Origin: a virus
Length of the DNA: 64,000 bases
IMG/VR virus record: IMGVR_UViG_3300027320_000006
Span: 28,359 to 92,358 of that record
Direction: 5' to 3' (one strand)
The position numbers were made by a program, and so were the translations under genes. Shown piece after piece: positions 46,779 to 55,168 of the stretch (the stretch's first letter is position 1; each line of letters begins with the position of its first letter). The notes under the pieces were generated by a model. That model did no database searches, was not told the origin of the DNA, and worked only from the letters and a program-made list of their open reading frames with translations.

Positions 46779-47276
46779 TTAGTCATCTAATGGATCGTAA
46801 CCATCATCTCCAAAATCATTTCTCTGTTCTTTCAAATCAGATTCATATTTTTCACAAGCTTCAGAAATAGACATCTCATCATTAAGCCATGGTTCTAAAA
46901 TATATAAAGTATCGCCACTCTTAACACTGTCTTCCAAATATGTTCCTGATAATGCAACCGTTAGTTTATCTTGAACTGAATTTTCCAATTCTTGATCGCC
47001 CTCTGACATTGGATCTTGTTGATATTCCATTTTATATCTTTTCAACATCGGGTCATTTTCTAAAGATGATACATTTGAATAGTTTCCACCAGCAAATCCA
47101 TCTTCTAAACTTTTATCAAGATCTCGTTGAGTACGCATTTCATACTTGCTGTATTCACTATCGAAATTTTGAGCCATTTTAACAGCAACACGAGTCAATT
47201 TATCTGCTTCGTCGTGCATTCCTCTATAATCCAATAAATTAGCTATTTTTACTAATTTTACTAATGATCTATTCAT
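46779..47276 (-). CDS. Probable virion protein with 'IAN..AD' N-terminal motif
   Basis: 165 residues. 'LVKIANLLDYRGMHDEADKLTRVAVKMAQ' (about 7-35) is the clearest copy of the shared N-terminal motif. The rest is acidic and disordered-looking. AGGAG before the ATG. Function unknown; a packaging signal on the N-terminus is inferred. Confidence 0.65.
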   Translation of the reverse strand: MNRSLVKLVKIANLLDYRGMHDEADKLTRVAVKMAQNFDSEYSKYEMRTQRDLDKSLEDGFAGGNYSNVSSLENDPMLKRYKMEYQQDPMSEGDQELENSVQDKLTVALSGTYLEDSVKSGDTLYILEPWLNDEMSISEACEKYESDLKEQRNDFGDDGYDPLDD

Positions 47277-47312
47277 AATATCTCCTAAACTATTTTATTT
47301 TATACTAGTTTA

Positions 47313-48155
47313 CTATCTTGCAAAAAAACTTTTCAACTTATCTATGCCTTTATTAACAAAAGTTTTTTTAGGACTAAGTTTTTCATAAGCCTCGGCAGCA
47401 GCTTTTTGAATATAATCTGGAAGAGCAGATGGAAGATTTAATTGGAATTCAAATTCATGTAATTCTTCATCCCCAATATCATCCATGCTAGTTTTCATAT
47501 CAACAACTCTTCCTTGATCATCTTTGACAACTTTTTTTATTCTTTTGCCTCTAACAGGTATAAGCCATCCTTGTTTGACCATGTTTTTAATCATAGGCCA
47601 AGATGTTGTTTTTCTAGCTGATCCTATAATTGAAAATCCTTGAGATTGATAAGGCATTAGAAGCTTATATAATCTGTCTAAAGCTATCATCAAATTTGTT
47701 CTTCTGTTACCTGGAATAACTGTAAGATCTTCTACTTCTATTTTTTTCTTTCTATTATTTACAGATAAAATAAAATAGAATATCCCATTCATACCATCTA
47801 CAATATATTTATCATTATCATCTTCTATAAGATATTCATCAGCTTTTTCTCTTATTTCTTTATAAATTTTGTCTCTTGCAGGTTTAGGTATTAATTTTTG
47901 TTGTTCTGGAGTCATATATACATAAGATGGTACTTCCAGATCTGAAAATACATGGAAATCAGGAGGATATACATCTGACTCCATTTTTATCACGTCCTTG
48001 GGTTTGAGCGAAGTATTGACCCAATCTAACTTTTCAATAATTGGTTCGCCTTCAGGGGTCTTAGCAATCTTTTGTAACACCCTATCATTTATATCTGCTT
48101 GGTGAAAATTTCCAACAGATTCATGATATTTGCAACTAGAAATAATTATTTTCAT
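47313..48155 (-). CDS. Probable virion protein with 'IAN..AD' N-terminal motif
   Basis: 280 residues. 'ISSCKYHESVGNFHQADINDRVLQKIAKT' (about 5-33) follows the shared pattern. The domain after it includes 'PPDFHVFSDLEVPSYVYMTPEQ' and 'SWPMIKNMVKQGWLIPVRGKRIKK'. No enzyme motif. No Shine-Dalgarno sequence; an A/T-rich -10-like stretch lies 8-10 nt upstream. Confidence 0.6.
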   Translation of the reverse strand: MKIIISSCKYHESVGNFHQADINDRVLQKIAKTPEGEPIIEKLDWVNTSLKPKDVIKMESDVYPPDFHVFSDLEVPSYVYMTPEQQKLIPKPARDKIYKEIREKADEYLIEDDNDKYIVDGMNGIFYFILSVNNRKKKIEVEDLTVIPGNRRTNLMIALDRLYKLLMPYQSQGFSIIGSARKTTSWPMIKNMVKQGWLIPVRGKRIKKVVKDDQGRVVDMKTSMDDIGDEELHEFEFQLNLPSALPDYIQKAAAEAYEKLSPKKTFVNKGIDKLKSFFAR

Positions 48156-48190
48156 ATTTATATATTTTATAAAAAATTTTAAGAAACCTT

Positions 48191-48202
48191 TATAATTGTT
48201 TT
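48191..48202 (+). promoter_or_regulatory. -10 region, predicted leaderless start
   Basis: TATAAT (48191-48196) followed by 6 nt and ATG. Confidence 0.55.
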
Positions 48203-48754
48203 ATGGCATACAATATTTTAAAATTTGAACCTAAAATATCCGATGAATACAATATTGATAATGTGTTATGGAAATCTTCATTACATTTACCATCAAATTA
48301 TAGCAGTGATGCATCGGAATGTCTGTCATACGCAATCTTGAACTATGATAATAGAATGCTACTAAAACAATGGGTAGACATAATTGACAACATTCCAATC
48401 AAATATGAATACGAATATGATGATGTATTGTTTAAGAAAATAATCATTGTTGAATCAGACTTAATTGGTTACACATTAGATTTACATGCAGTAGATATTA
48501 GATCGCAATATTTTTGTGTAGAAGTGCAAAATGAACTTATATTAGCTTTATTATGGATACTGGAAATCAGCAAGAATAAAAACTATCACCCTAAATACTT
48601 AAAATCTAAAATCATGCTAGCCGAAGAAAAAATAGATCAACAGATGCAGGTTAATAAATCTACTATCAATATTTTAAATCAGCTAGACAGACTATGTAAT
48701 ATTTGCACTGACTACGAAGTTGATGTTATGTGCGAAATGGTGCAAAGAGGTTAA
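48203..48754 (+). CDS. Hypothetical protein, predicted leaderless
   Basis: 183 residues (MAYNILKFEPKISDEYNIDNVLWKSS...), mixed alpha/beta. No family recognised and no ribosome-binding site. TATAAT ends 6 nt before the ATG. Overlaps the convergent methyltransferase by 4 bp. Confidence 0.6.
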   Translation: MAYNILKFEPKISDEYNIDNVLWKSSLHLPSNYSSDASECLSYAILNYDNRMLLKQWVDIIDNIPIKYEYEYDDVLFKKIIIVESDLIGYTLDLHAVDIRSQYFCVEVQNELILALLWILEISKNKNYHPKYLKSKIMLAEEKIDQQMQVNKSTINILNQLDRLCNICTDYEVDVMCEMVQRG

Positions 48755-49281
48755 TGTTTAAAAACAAATAAGATATCATCATATCTATTTTTGATATATC
48801 TTAGATCATAAACATCAAAATCACCAAAATATTGCTGCATTCTCATTTTAGCAATACCATATTCCTGAATATCTTCAATAATAAATAATCCACCATTGTT
48901 CATTCTATTTTTCATGAACGAATATGTAAGGATTTGATGTTCTAATAAGTGAGATGCATCTTCAATTACAATATCAAATTTAATATTTTCTGGGAATAAA
49001 TTTAAGCAATTAGAATCCGTTGCGTCTGATTGATAGAAGTTTACTCTGGATGGAATTTCAAGATCTGGATGTTTAATATCTAATCCATAAATATTAGCAT
49101 TGGGGAAATATTTATCCCACAACATCAAACTTCCACCACGATCTGTCCCAATCTCCAAGAAATTAATTTCTTTATCTTTATATGGTAAGAAAAGATGATC
49201 ATAAACATCTAGATAACAATGAACAGTATCTTTATCAGTAAAAGAATTCAAATCAGCGCACAATGATTTTAAAGTATCCAT
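48751..49281 (-). CDS. SAM-dependent methyltransferase, predicted leaderless
   Basis: 176 residues. Motif I 'INFLEIGTDRGGSLMLWDKYF' (about 39-59), 'YGLDIK' acidic loop, 'FDIVIEDASHLLEHQ' (about 101-115) and 'NGGLFIIEDIQEY' match the class I fold of sugar- or macrolide-type O-methyltransferases. TATAAT ends 6 nt before the ATG. It is divergent from a glycosyltransferase gene, so a joint role in glycan modification is plausible. Confidence 0.8.
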   Translation of the reverse strand: MDTLKSLCADLNSFTDKDTVHCYLDVYDHLFLPYKDKEINFLEIGTDRGGSLMLWDKYFPNANIYGLDIKHPDLEIPSRVNFYQSDATDSNCLNLFPENIKFDIVIEDASHLLEHQILTYSFMKNRMNNGGLFIIEDIQEYGIAKMRMQQYFGDFDVYDLRYIKNRYDDILFVFKH

Positions 49282-49316
49282 AGACCTATTATAAAAGAAA
49301 TCTGTATATTTTTATT
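49282..49316. promoter_or_regulatory. Compact divergent leaderless promoters
   Basis: TATAAT on the minus strand (49288-49293) and TATATT on the plus strand (49305-49310), each exactly 6 nt from its start codon, share 35 bp. Confidence 0.6.
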
Positions 49317-50075
49317 ATGGCAAATGTTGTTGTAGGTATACCTTGTTTTAGTAATCCAGAAGTAATAGAAACATGTGTAACTTCTATTATTAATTCTAAC
49401 AATGCAGCTCATGAAGTAGTAATATTGTTATTTAATCATTCAGAAGATCGAGAAATAGCTAAAAAAATATATTCCTTAGCCAGTAAATATAAACACATTA
49501 GATGCTTTGATTATAGACAAAATAGAGGATTAGCAAGAACATGGAATGACACTATCTCATTTGCTTATATTGAGAACAAATATGATCATTGCATTATTAT
49601 GAATGATGATTTTGCATTTGTAGATACTGGATTTAATGATTATATAAAATTCGCTCATAGGAATTATACTTGTCCTATTATATTAAGCGAATGGGATTTT
49701 GCTTGTTTTATTTATAATCAATATGCCTTAGATACTGTTGGAATGTTTGATGAAAATATATATCCAGCATATTACGAAGACACTGATTTTGAGATTAGAT
49801 TAGAAAAATTAAATCTTGTTCCATCTAAGACTGTATTCAAGCATAAACATATTGGAAGTTTTAGTATGAACTCTATTGATGGACTATTAGATACATACGA
49901 AGAAAAATATTTCCCCAAATTAAGAGAATATTACAATAATAAGTGGGGATTTACCAAGGATAGTGATGGCAGACCAGTAAAATATAATTATCCTTTCAAT
50001 GACGAAAAGATAGGATATTTTATTTCATACAAGGACAGAAAATATCCATACCCTGGACATAATATTAGAGAATGA
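49317..50075 (+). CDS. Glycosyltransferase family 2 protein
   Basis: 252 residues. GT-A fold: 'VVVGIPCFSNPEVIETCVTSI' at the start, 'FDYRQNRGLARTWNDTI' (about 64-80), then the DxD-like 'IIMNDDFAFVD' (about 93-103) and 'YYEDTDFEIRL' (about 155-165). It transfers a nucleotide-activated sugar to an unknown acceptor. Predicted leaderless. Confidence 0.85.
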   Translation: MANVVVGIPCFSNPEVIETCVTSIINSNNAAHEVVILLFNHSEDREIAKKIYSLASKYKHIRCFDYRQNRGLARTWNDTISFAYIENKYDHCIIMNDDFAFVDTGFNDYIKFAHRNYTCPIILSEWDFACFIYNQYALDTVGMFDENIYPAYYEDTDFEIRLEKLNLVPSKTVFKHKHIGSFSMNSIDGLLDTYEEKYFPKLREYYNNKWGFTKDSDGRPVKYNYPFNDEKIGYFISYKDRKYPYPGHNIRE

Positions 50076-50311
50076 AAGATAAAGAAAAAGAATTTACCGA
50101 CAGTTTACATTTACTTACGAAACAATTCAAAGTAACAATGTACGCTATGGAAAAATATGCCAGCGATTTAAAAGCTGAAAATCTTATTATGTCTGAAGAA
50201 GATACACAAAAAAGATATATTTTAGTAAAATGTTTAGTACAACAAATTAATGATTCTGCTTCTAATCTAATTGGGGCATATGTTTTGTTAGATGAAATAC
50301 GTAAAATCTAA
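50072..50311 (+). CDS. Hypothetical small helical protein
   Basis: 79 residues (MKDKEKEFTDSLHLLTKQFKVTMYAMEKY...), two helices, probably a coiled coil. ATGA overlap with the glycosyltransferase. Function unknown. Confidence 0.55.
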   Translation: MKDKEKEFTDSLHLLTKQFKVTMYAMEKYASDLKAENLIMSEEDTQKRYILVKCLVQQINDSASNLIGAYVLLDEIRKI

Positions 50312-50347
50312 AGGGTAAACCTCCTTGTTAGATAGAAAAATATATCC

Positions 50348-51841
50348 ATGAATAGGTATGCCCTTTTACTTGAATTAAATAATATCTGCTGCGATTTAGA
50401 ATCTCAAGGTAAACTCATAGAAGCTGCAAAAATACATGATGTATTTACAAAAGTAGCTGGTAATGAGCCTTGGTACTATAATAAAAATACTTTATTTGCA
50501 GTTCTAACATTAGCAGGTGTTGTAGCTGGGACAACTACTAAATTAATCCAAACATATTTAGAAAATCCAGCAAAAATATTACAAAACTATAATATTACAG
50601 AATTCAAACCTTTTGGTAAAGGCGCAAAACATACAGCTGTTGGAGCGTGGCAAAGTTATCTAAATGCGAATAGTAATGCCGGGCTTGATGTAGATAATGA
50701 TTTCGGACAAGCTACCGTGGATGCTACTGTAGTTTTCCAAAGAGTTCAAAGCATATCTGCAACTGGAGTTTTAGATAGCCAAACATTTAAAGCTGCTATT
50801 CTAAATAACCCTAAAGATCCAAATCTTTCAAACTTAATTAAAATAGAACAACTAATAACTCCAAAAGAAACTACACCTGAGCAAATGGTTCAGGATCCTT
50901 TGTACGATAAGCCTATAGTAGAGCAAGCAGCTCCGCAACCTATTATCGAACAACCAGAAATAAAGCAGCCTGTCAAAAAAGAAATAGCTAGACCTAAAGC
51001 TAAAATGCCAGCTAGAAGAAAAATCAAACTCAAAATGATGGAAGATTTGGATTCTGGGAAAATAACAGGCAGAGAAAGAAAATCAGTCAAAAAACACTGG
51101 TTAGTATTTGACAGTAAGAAAAATAAAGGTCTTCCATTTAAAACTGATCCCGCAGAAGTATATGAAATTTACAAAGATTTCAGAAACAAGCAAGAAGGTG
51201 GAGCTGTTAACATGAAAACAGATCCAGGCGGGGAAACAAACTTTGGAATTACACAAAAACATTATAATGGATTAGTCAGAGCTTATGGCTTTCCACCTAA
51301 ATCAGTCTTTAAATTAACAAAAGAAGAAGCTGAAAAAGCAGCATTTGTTGATTGGCAAGAATTAGGTGTTTCTAAACTTCCAGCTAATACAGCGATTGCT
51401 TTAGCAGACATTAAGTTTAATTCAGGTTTAGGCTGGGTTACTATGATTCTCAGAGACGCTTTAGGTATACAACAAAAGCCTCTCAACCTAACTTCTACTC
51501 CTCAAGAAAAAATTGAAATAGACAACATGATTGCAATGTTGTCCAAAAAAATTACAAGTCAAGAATTAGACGAATATTTTGCTGCTAAAATTATTAGATC
51601 TAGAGCTAAATTCTTGGCAGGAGCTAGAGCTAAAGGTAAGGTAGGGAAAACACCTATGCCTACTATGGTCGCTCACCGTGGACTTATTGACCGATTACAC
51701 CAGATATCTAAGCTTACTGGTAATGATAGTGACTGGGATGAAGTTTATAGAGGAATGCCTAAGAGTAGAGGCAAGAGATTTAAGTTCATCAAAGACTATG
51801 GTTTACACAGACCAACTCCAGAATTCCCAGGCGCAAAATAG
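50348..51841 (+). CDS. Virion-associated lysozyme: GH108 with peptidoglycan-binding domain
   Basis: 497 residues. An N-terminal motif 'LNNICCDLESQGKLIEAAKIHDVFTKVAG' is followed by a membrane helix (about 49-67), a PG_binding_1 domain (about 95-160), a Pro/Lys linker (about 180-250), and a GH108 muramidase. The latter is marked by 'EGGAVNMKTDPGGETNFGITQ' (catalytic Glu near 284). It cuts the glycan backbone, likely at DNA entry since the N-terminal motif is shared with other candidate virion proteins. GH108 also occurs in endolysins. Confidence 0.85.
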   Translation: MNRYALLLELNNICCDLESQGKLIEAAKIHDVFTKVAGNEPWYYNKNTLFAVLTLAGVVAGTTTKLIQTYLENPAKILQNYNITEFKPFGKGAKHTAVGAWQSYLNANSNAGLDVDNDFGQATVDATVVFQRVQSISATGVLDSQTFKAAILNNPKDPNLSNLIKIEQLITPKETTPEQMVQDPLYDKPIVEQAAPQPIIEQPEIKQPVKKEIARPKAKMPARRKIKLKMMEDLDSGKITGRERKSVKKHWLVFDSKKNKGLPFKTDPAEVYEIYKDFRNKQEGGAVNMKTDPGGETNFGITQKHYNGLVRAYGFPPKSVFKLTKEEAEKAAFVDWQELGVSKLPANTAIALADIKFNSGLGWVTMILRDALGIQQKPLNLTSTPQEKIEIDNMIAMLSKKITSQELDEYFAAKIIRSRAKFLAGARAKGKVGKTPMPTMVAHRGLIDRLHQISKLTGNDSDWDEVYRGMPKSRGKRFKFIKDYGLHRPTPEFPGAK

Positions 51842-51902
51842 TTCTAAAAATAAATTTGTGATTGCCTGAAATCATGGTACATTAATAGCATGGAGGAGCA
51901 AA

Positions 51903-52211
51903 ATGCTCAATAATGTTGTTAGTGGTTATGTTAGCCTTACGGTAAATCAGGTTAACACTATTTTGAAGGAATTTACCTACACATCCAAATCTTCGTTGCG
52001 GGACATTGCTGATTCAATTGCTGTTTGGAAGAATTACCAAACTAATGAATTGAATGAAAAGTATATCACCGTTGCTCGTAAGAAGTACACCAACGCTGAA
52101 GAAAATGTTCTAATTGATGATGATGCTAATGTATCCATCATGAAGGACGGAGCTTATGTTCACGCTTGGGTCTGGATTAGTTCCGATAAGTTGCCTAAGA
52201 GAAAGAAGTAA
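51903..52211 (+). CDS. Hypothetical protein upstream of nusG
   Basis: 102 residues (MLNNVVSGYVSLTVNQVNTILKEFTYTSKSSL...), helical N-terminus and a beta C-terminus ending 'HAWVWISSDKLPKRKK'. GGAGGAG lies 4 nt upstream. It is 1 bp before nusG, so it is co-transcribed and may assist it; function unknown. Confidence 0.65.
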   Translation: MLNNVVSGYVSLTVNQVNTILKEFTYTSKSSLRDIADSIAVWKNYQTNELNEKYITVARKKYTNAEENVLIDDDANVSIMKDGAYVHAWVWISSDKLPKRKK

Positions 52212-52212
52212 T

Positions 52213-52746
52213 ATGTCAGATTTTAAGTGGTACGCTGTTCATGTTCTACCTCAAAAAGAGAAAGCAGTGTGTGCTACCTTAACAAAGAGAATGGCTCACG
52301 CTAATCTAAGTGGTCTATTCAAGGTGGTTGTCGCTCCAGAAGAAATTGATGTAGTAGTCAGAAACGGCAAGAAAGTACAAGTTAACAAAAAAATATACCC
52401 TGGTTATGTATTTGTTAACATGATTCTTGATGTAGATACACAAAATATTGTTCGTTCTACACCGGGTGTTGCAAGTTTTGTATCATCCGCTTCAAATAAA
52501 ATTACTCCTATCAAAGATGCTGATATCAAAGTTATTCTAGAAGCTATGAATCCAGAGAAAAATAAGCCTAAGCTCAAATGGCATAAGAACGATAAAATCC
52601 GTGTCACCAAAGGACCATTTATCGACCTTGTGGGAACAGTGGAAGATATTTTTGAAGATAAGCAAAAGATGAAAGTTATGATTCAAATCTTTGGACGTGA
52701 TACACCTATTGAACTAGAGTATCATCAAGTAACAAGAGAGAATTAA
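52213..52746 (+). CDS. nusG: NusG-family transcription elongation factor
   Basis: 177 residues, normal NusG length. The NGN domain is at about 1-110 ('KWYAVHVLPQKEKAV' start, 'IYPGYVFVNMILD' in the centre, 'TPGVASFVSS' end). A KOW domain is at about 130-175 ('GPFIDLVGTVEDIFEDK'). It binds RNA polymerase and could override host NusG or aid reading through phage terminators. ATG at 52213 matches the family start. Confidence 0.92.
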   Translation: MSDFKWYAVHVLPQKEKAVCATLTKRMAHANLSGLFKVVVAPEEIDVVVRNGKKVQVNKKIYPGYVFVNMILDVDTQNIVRSTPGVASFVSSASNKITPIKDADIKVILEAMNPEKNKPKLKWHKNDKIRVTKGPFIDLVGTVEDIFEDKQKMKVMIQIFGRDTPIELEYHQVTREN

Positions 52747-52751
52747 ATAAT

Positions 52752-52781
52752 AACCCTCCCCTAAAAAGGAGGGTTTTCTTT
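52752..52781 (+). terminator. nusG terminator
   Basis: AACCCTCC-loop-GGAGGGTT followed by TTCTTTT; the next gene's -10 box lies right after it. Confidence 0.8.
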
Positions 52782-52794
52782 TACAATGCTTATT

Positions 52795-53991
52795 ATGTGG
52801 GGATTAATAGGATTTGCATGGGGAGATACAATTGCTTCCTTGGATGTATTGAAAAGAAATAACATTGATAAAGTTATTCATATTGGTCCATATCCAGAAA
52901 TTAAAGATTTTTTAGAAGCGCAATCATTCATTAAAGAAGTGAAGTGCTATTATTATGATAATAGTAATAAAGCTGAATACATGAAAATATTAGCAAACTT
53001 AGCTAATAGAATTTATGAACAACATCACTTATCTCAATTACATAAAGATCTTAAGATGGATTTTTGTAATGTAGAAGATATTAAAAATTGCCTTATAGAC
53101 TGGACTAGTGTTCATTACGAAACACAATTACCAGACAAAGTAAACATTTCTAAAAAATCAATTGATAAAGCTGAACAAATAATAAAATCGCTTCCTTTAG
53201 AATTTATTCTTTTACAACCTCAAAGTTTACATACTAATAAACAAGATGGTCATTATCCCCATTGGAATTCATTCATTAGCGCTATATCAGACAGAAAAGA
53301 TATAGTTGTCATTGGAGAAAACAAAAACACCCCTATTTCAAGTAATTTCATGGATTTAAGGGGAGAGATAGATAGTGCTGAGATCTTTTTTGAACTAGTA
53401 AAGTATTCCAGATGTTTAATTACAGTACCAAATAATTTATATAATTATTGTCAGATTATTAAAGCACCAACACTATCTTTAAATCATGACTCTTTTAATT
53501 CTAGAAACCCATTTTTTAGAATGTCACACTCCAAATACACTTATAATGTTATGCATGGAGATACTGTAGAAAAAGCATTATCTTATTTAGAAGATATATT
53601 AAGTGGCAATACATTTAATCCACATAATTTTACTACAGCAGAGTACGTGGCTAAATTTACAGATATCACTTTAAACGATTACACTAAAATAATGAAATCT
53701 CACATGGTATTTCATTTATCAGATATTTTTAACACATATATAAATGATGTATGGTTTTTTCATGAATCAGTACCAAAATGGATAATTTATGAAAGTGCTA
53801 GATATTTGTCTACCAAAGGCTCTACATTTGCATCGGTGGGAAATAATATGATTTTAGGTAAGAGTATGGATTATCTAAAATCTTATGGAGCTAAATCAAG
53901 ATCAATAAAAAAAACAAGCAAACAGAAAAAGATTCTATTTGCTTGTGAAAAGGTTGAATTTGATTATTATGATAAGGTGATTATTCTTTAA
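52795..53991 (+). CDS. GT-B-fold glycosyltransferase-like protein (GT9-type)
   Basis: 398 residues from MWGLIGFAWGDTIASLDVLKRN. 'FILLQPQSLHTNKQDGHYPHW' (about 142-162), 'DIVVIGENKNTPISSNFMDLRGEI' and 'YSRCLITVPNNLYNYCQIIKAPTLSL' (about 201-226) resemble the C-terminal domain of heptosyltransferase-type GT9 enzymes. A TACAAT box ends 7 nt before the ATG, suggesting leaderless expression. Confidence 0.65.
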   Translation: MWGLIGFAWGDTIASLDVLKRNNIDKVIHIGPYPEIKDFLEAQSFIKEVKCYYYDNSNKAEYMKILANLANRIYEQHHLSQLHKDLKMDFCNVEDIKNCLIDWTSVHYETQLPDKVNISKKSIDKAEQIIKSLPLEFILLQPQSLHTNKQDGHYPHWNSFISAISDRKDIVVIGENKNTPISSNFMDLRGEIDSAEIFFELVKYSRCLITVPNNLYNYCQIIKAPTLSLNHDSFNSRNPFFRMSHSKYTYNVMHGDTVEKALSYLEDILSGNTFNPHNFTTAEYVAKFTDITLNDYTKIMKSHMVFHLSDIFNTYINDVWFFHESVPKWIIYESARYLSTKGSTFASVGNNMILGKSMDYLKSYGAKSRSIKKTSKQKKILFACEKVEFDYYDKVIIL

Positions 53992-54998
53992 TAATATTCT
54001 TTTACAGGAAGAATATGATTTATTACGATTGTGCTTCCTACAGTACTTCCAACTTTGAATCTTACCCAGTATCTAGGAGGATTTGGAGGAGTAAGAGCCA
54101 TTCTCATAGTTCCAGCGTTGATACTATTATGTAAAGTTGTAAGAGGATCTAATGGTCTTGGGCTAGTTCCTTCTAAGATTGTAGGAAGCCAAGCTGTTTG
54201 CCATGTTCCTTTTACTTCTACTAAACCAGAGAATTTCATTGTATCTGAGTTGCCTGTAGAAGTATTATCAACAAGAGATGTATTTGATGATGACCAAGTA
54301 GTACCGTTCCAATATTCCATTGTTAAGGTTGTGTTGATGGTAGATGGTGTAGTAAGGTTAAAATCCCAATGGTTCATTTTTTCGCTTGAACCTATATAGA
54401 TATAATCATTACCATCTGAGAATGATGCCTGGGATGCATTAAAGCCACCTCTGTTTGTCAAAGGCTGAGTAACGTCATATATTGTTCCACCCGTACCACC
54501 AGCTCCAGATTGTGCTTTACCGATAAGAATTCTATAATCCTTAGCATTATAATGAGGTGCTTTACCCATATAATCGGTTTTGACCCCGAATGTTTTTTGA
54601 CCAACTACATCAATCATAACATTGATAGATGTTTTAGATGCTCCTAAATCAATCATCACATATGTATAATTCTCATTATATTCTGTTTCCATAAATACTG
54701 GTGGGTTGAAATTAGCTATACCTGTATACAATTGATCTGATTTAGCTGCAACAGATAAAGCCATTCCTCTAAAGTGATCATTTTCAGTTGAAGAATATCT
54801 GTAATGAGCACCATTACTTAATAAATAAATATTATATCCGCTTGAAATATTTGTCCCTGTTGTGTTCCATACTCTGATAGATCTAATATCACTTCTAGAC
54901 CACCAAGGTAATGTAAAATAAACAAATTGTCCAGTAATTACTCCAGAAGAAATTTCTGCCTGAAGCATGCTATTATATTGTGAAAAAACTACACTCAT
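53988..54998 (-). CDS. Putative virion or tail-fibre protein
   Basis: 336 residues, Ser/Thr/Asn/Gly-rich and beta-prone. 'GASKTSINVMIDVVGQKTFG' and 'FNASQASFSDGNDYIYIGSSEKMNHWDFNL' (about 185-214) are typical of receptor-binding tail proteins. 'MEYWNGTTWSSSNTSL' suggests a carbohydrate-binding module. GAGG lies 8 nt before the ATG. Similar in style to the 382 protein. Confidence 0.65.
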   Translation of the reverse strand: MSVVFSQYNSMLQAEISSGVITGQFVYFTLPWWSRSDIRSIRVWNTTGTNISSGYNIYLLSNGAHYRYSSTENDHFRGMALSVAAKSDQLYTGIANFNPPVFMETEYNENYTYVMIDLGASKTSINVMIDVVGQKTFGVKTDYMGKAPHYNAKDYRILIGKAQSGAGGTGGTIYDVTQPLTNRGGFNASQASFSDGNDYIYIGSSEKMNHWDFNLTTPSTINTTLTMEYWNGTTWSSSNTSLVDNTSTGNSDTMKFSGLVEVKGTWQTAWLPTILEGTSPRPLDPLTTLHNSINAGTMRMALTPPNPPRYWVRFKVGSTVGSTIVINHILPVKEYY

Positions 54999-55068
54999 CT
55001 GATAAACCTCATTATGATCAGTACGCTATTTCTTATTTTCTTTTCTTGATGTTTATATTCCTTGCTCA

Positions 55069-55097
55069 TTGATATTTGAAGTCATTAGCAGTATAAT
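55069..55097 (+). promoter_or_regulatory. Promoter of the ThyX-like gene
   Basis: TTGATA (55069-55074), 17 bp, TATAAT (55092-55097). Confidence 0.8.
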
Positions 55098-55106
55098 AAT
55101 TTGTAG

Positions 55107-55155
55107 CCTTGCAAATACCGTCTATACAAAAGGGAAGGGCGCTCTATTTGCAAGG
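55107..55155 (+). promoter_or_regulatory. 5' leader hairpin of the ThyX-like gene
   Basis: CCTTGCAAATA (55107-55117) and TATTTGCAAGG (55145-55155) are perfect 11-bp inverted repeats with a 27-nt purine-rich loop. The hairpin starts about 3-4 nt after the predicted transcription start and ends 13 nt before the ATG; its 3' arm holds the only AAGG. Confidence 0.6.
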
Positions 55156-55168
55156 TAATATTAAAAAT

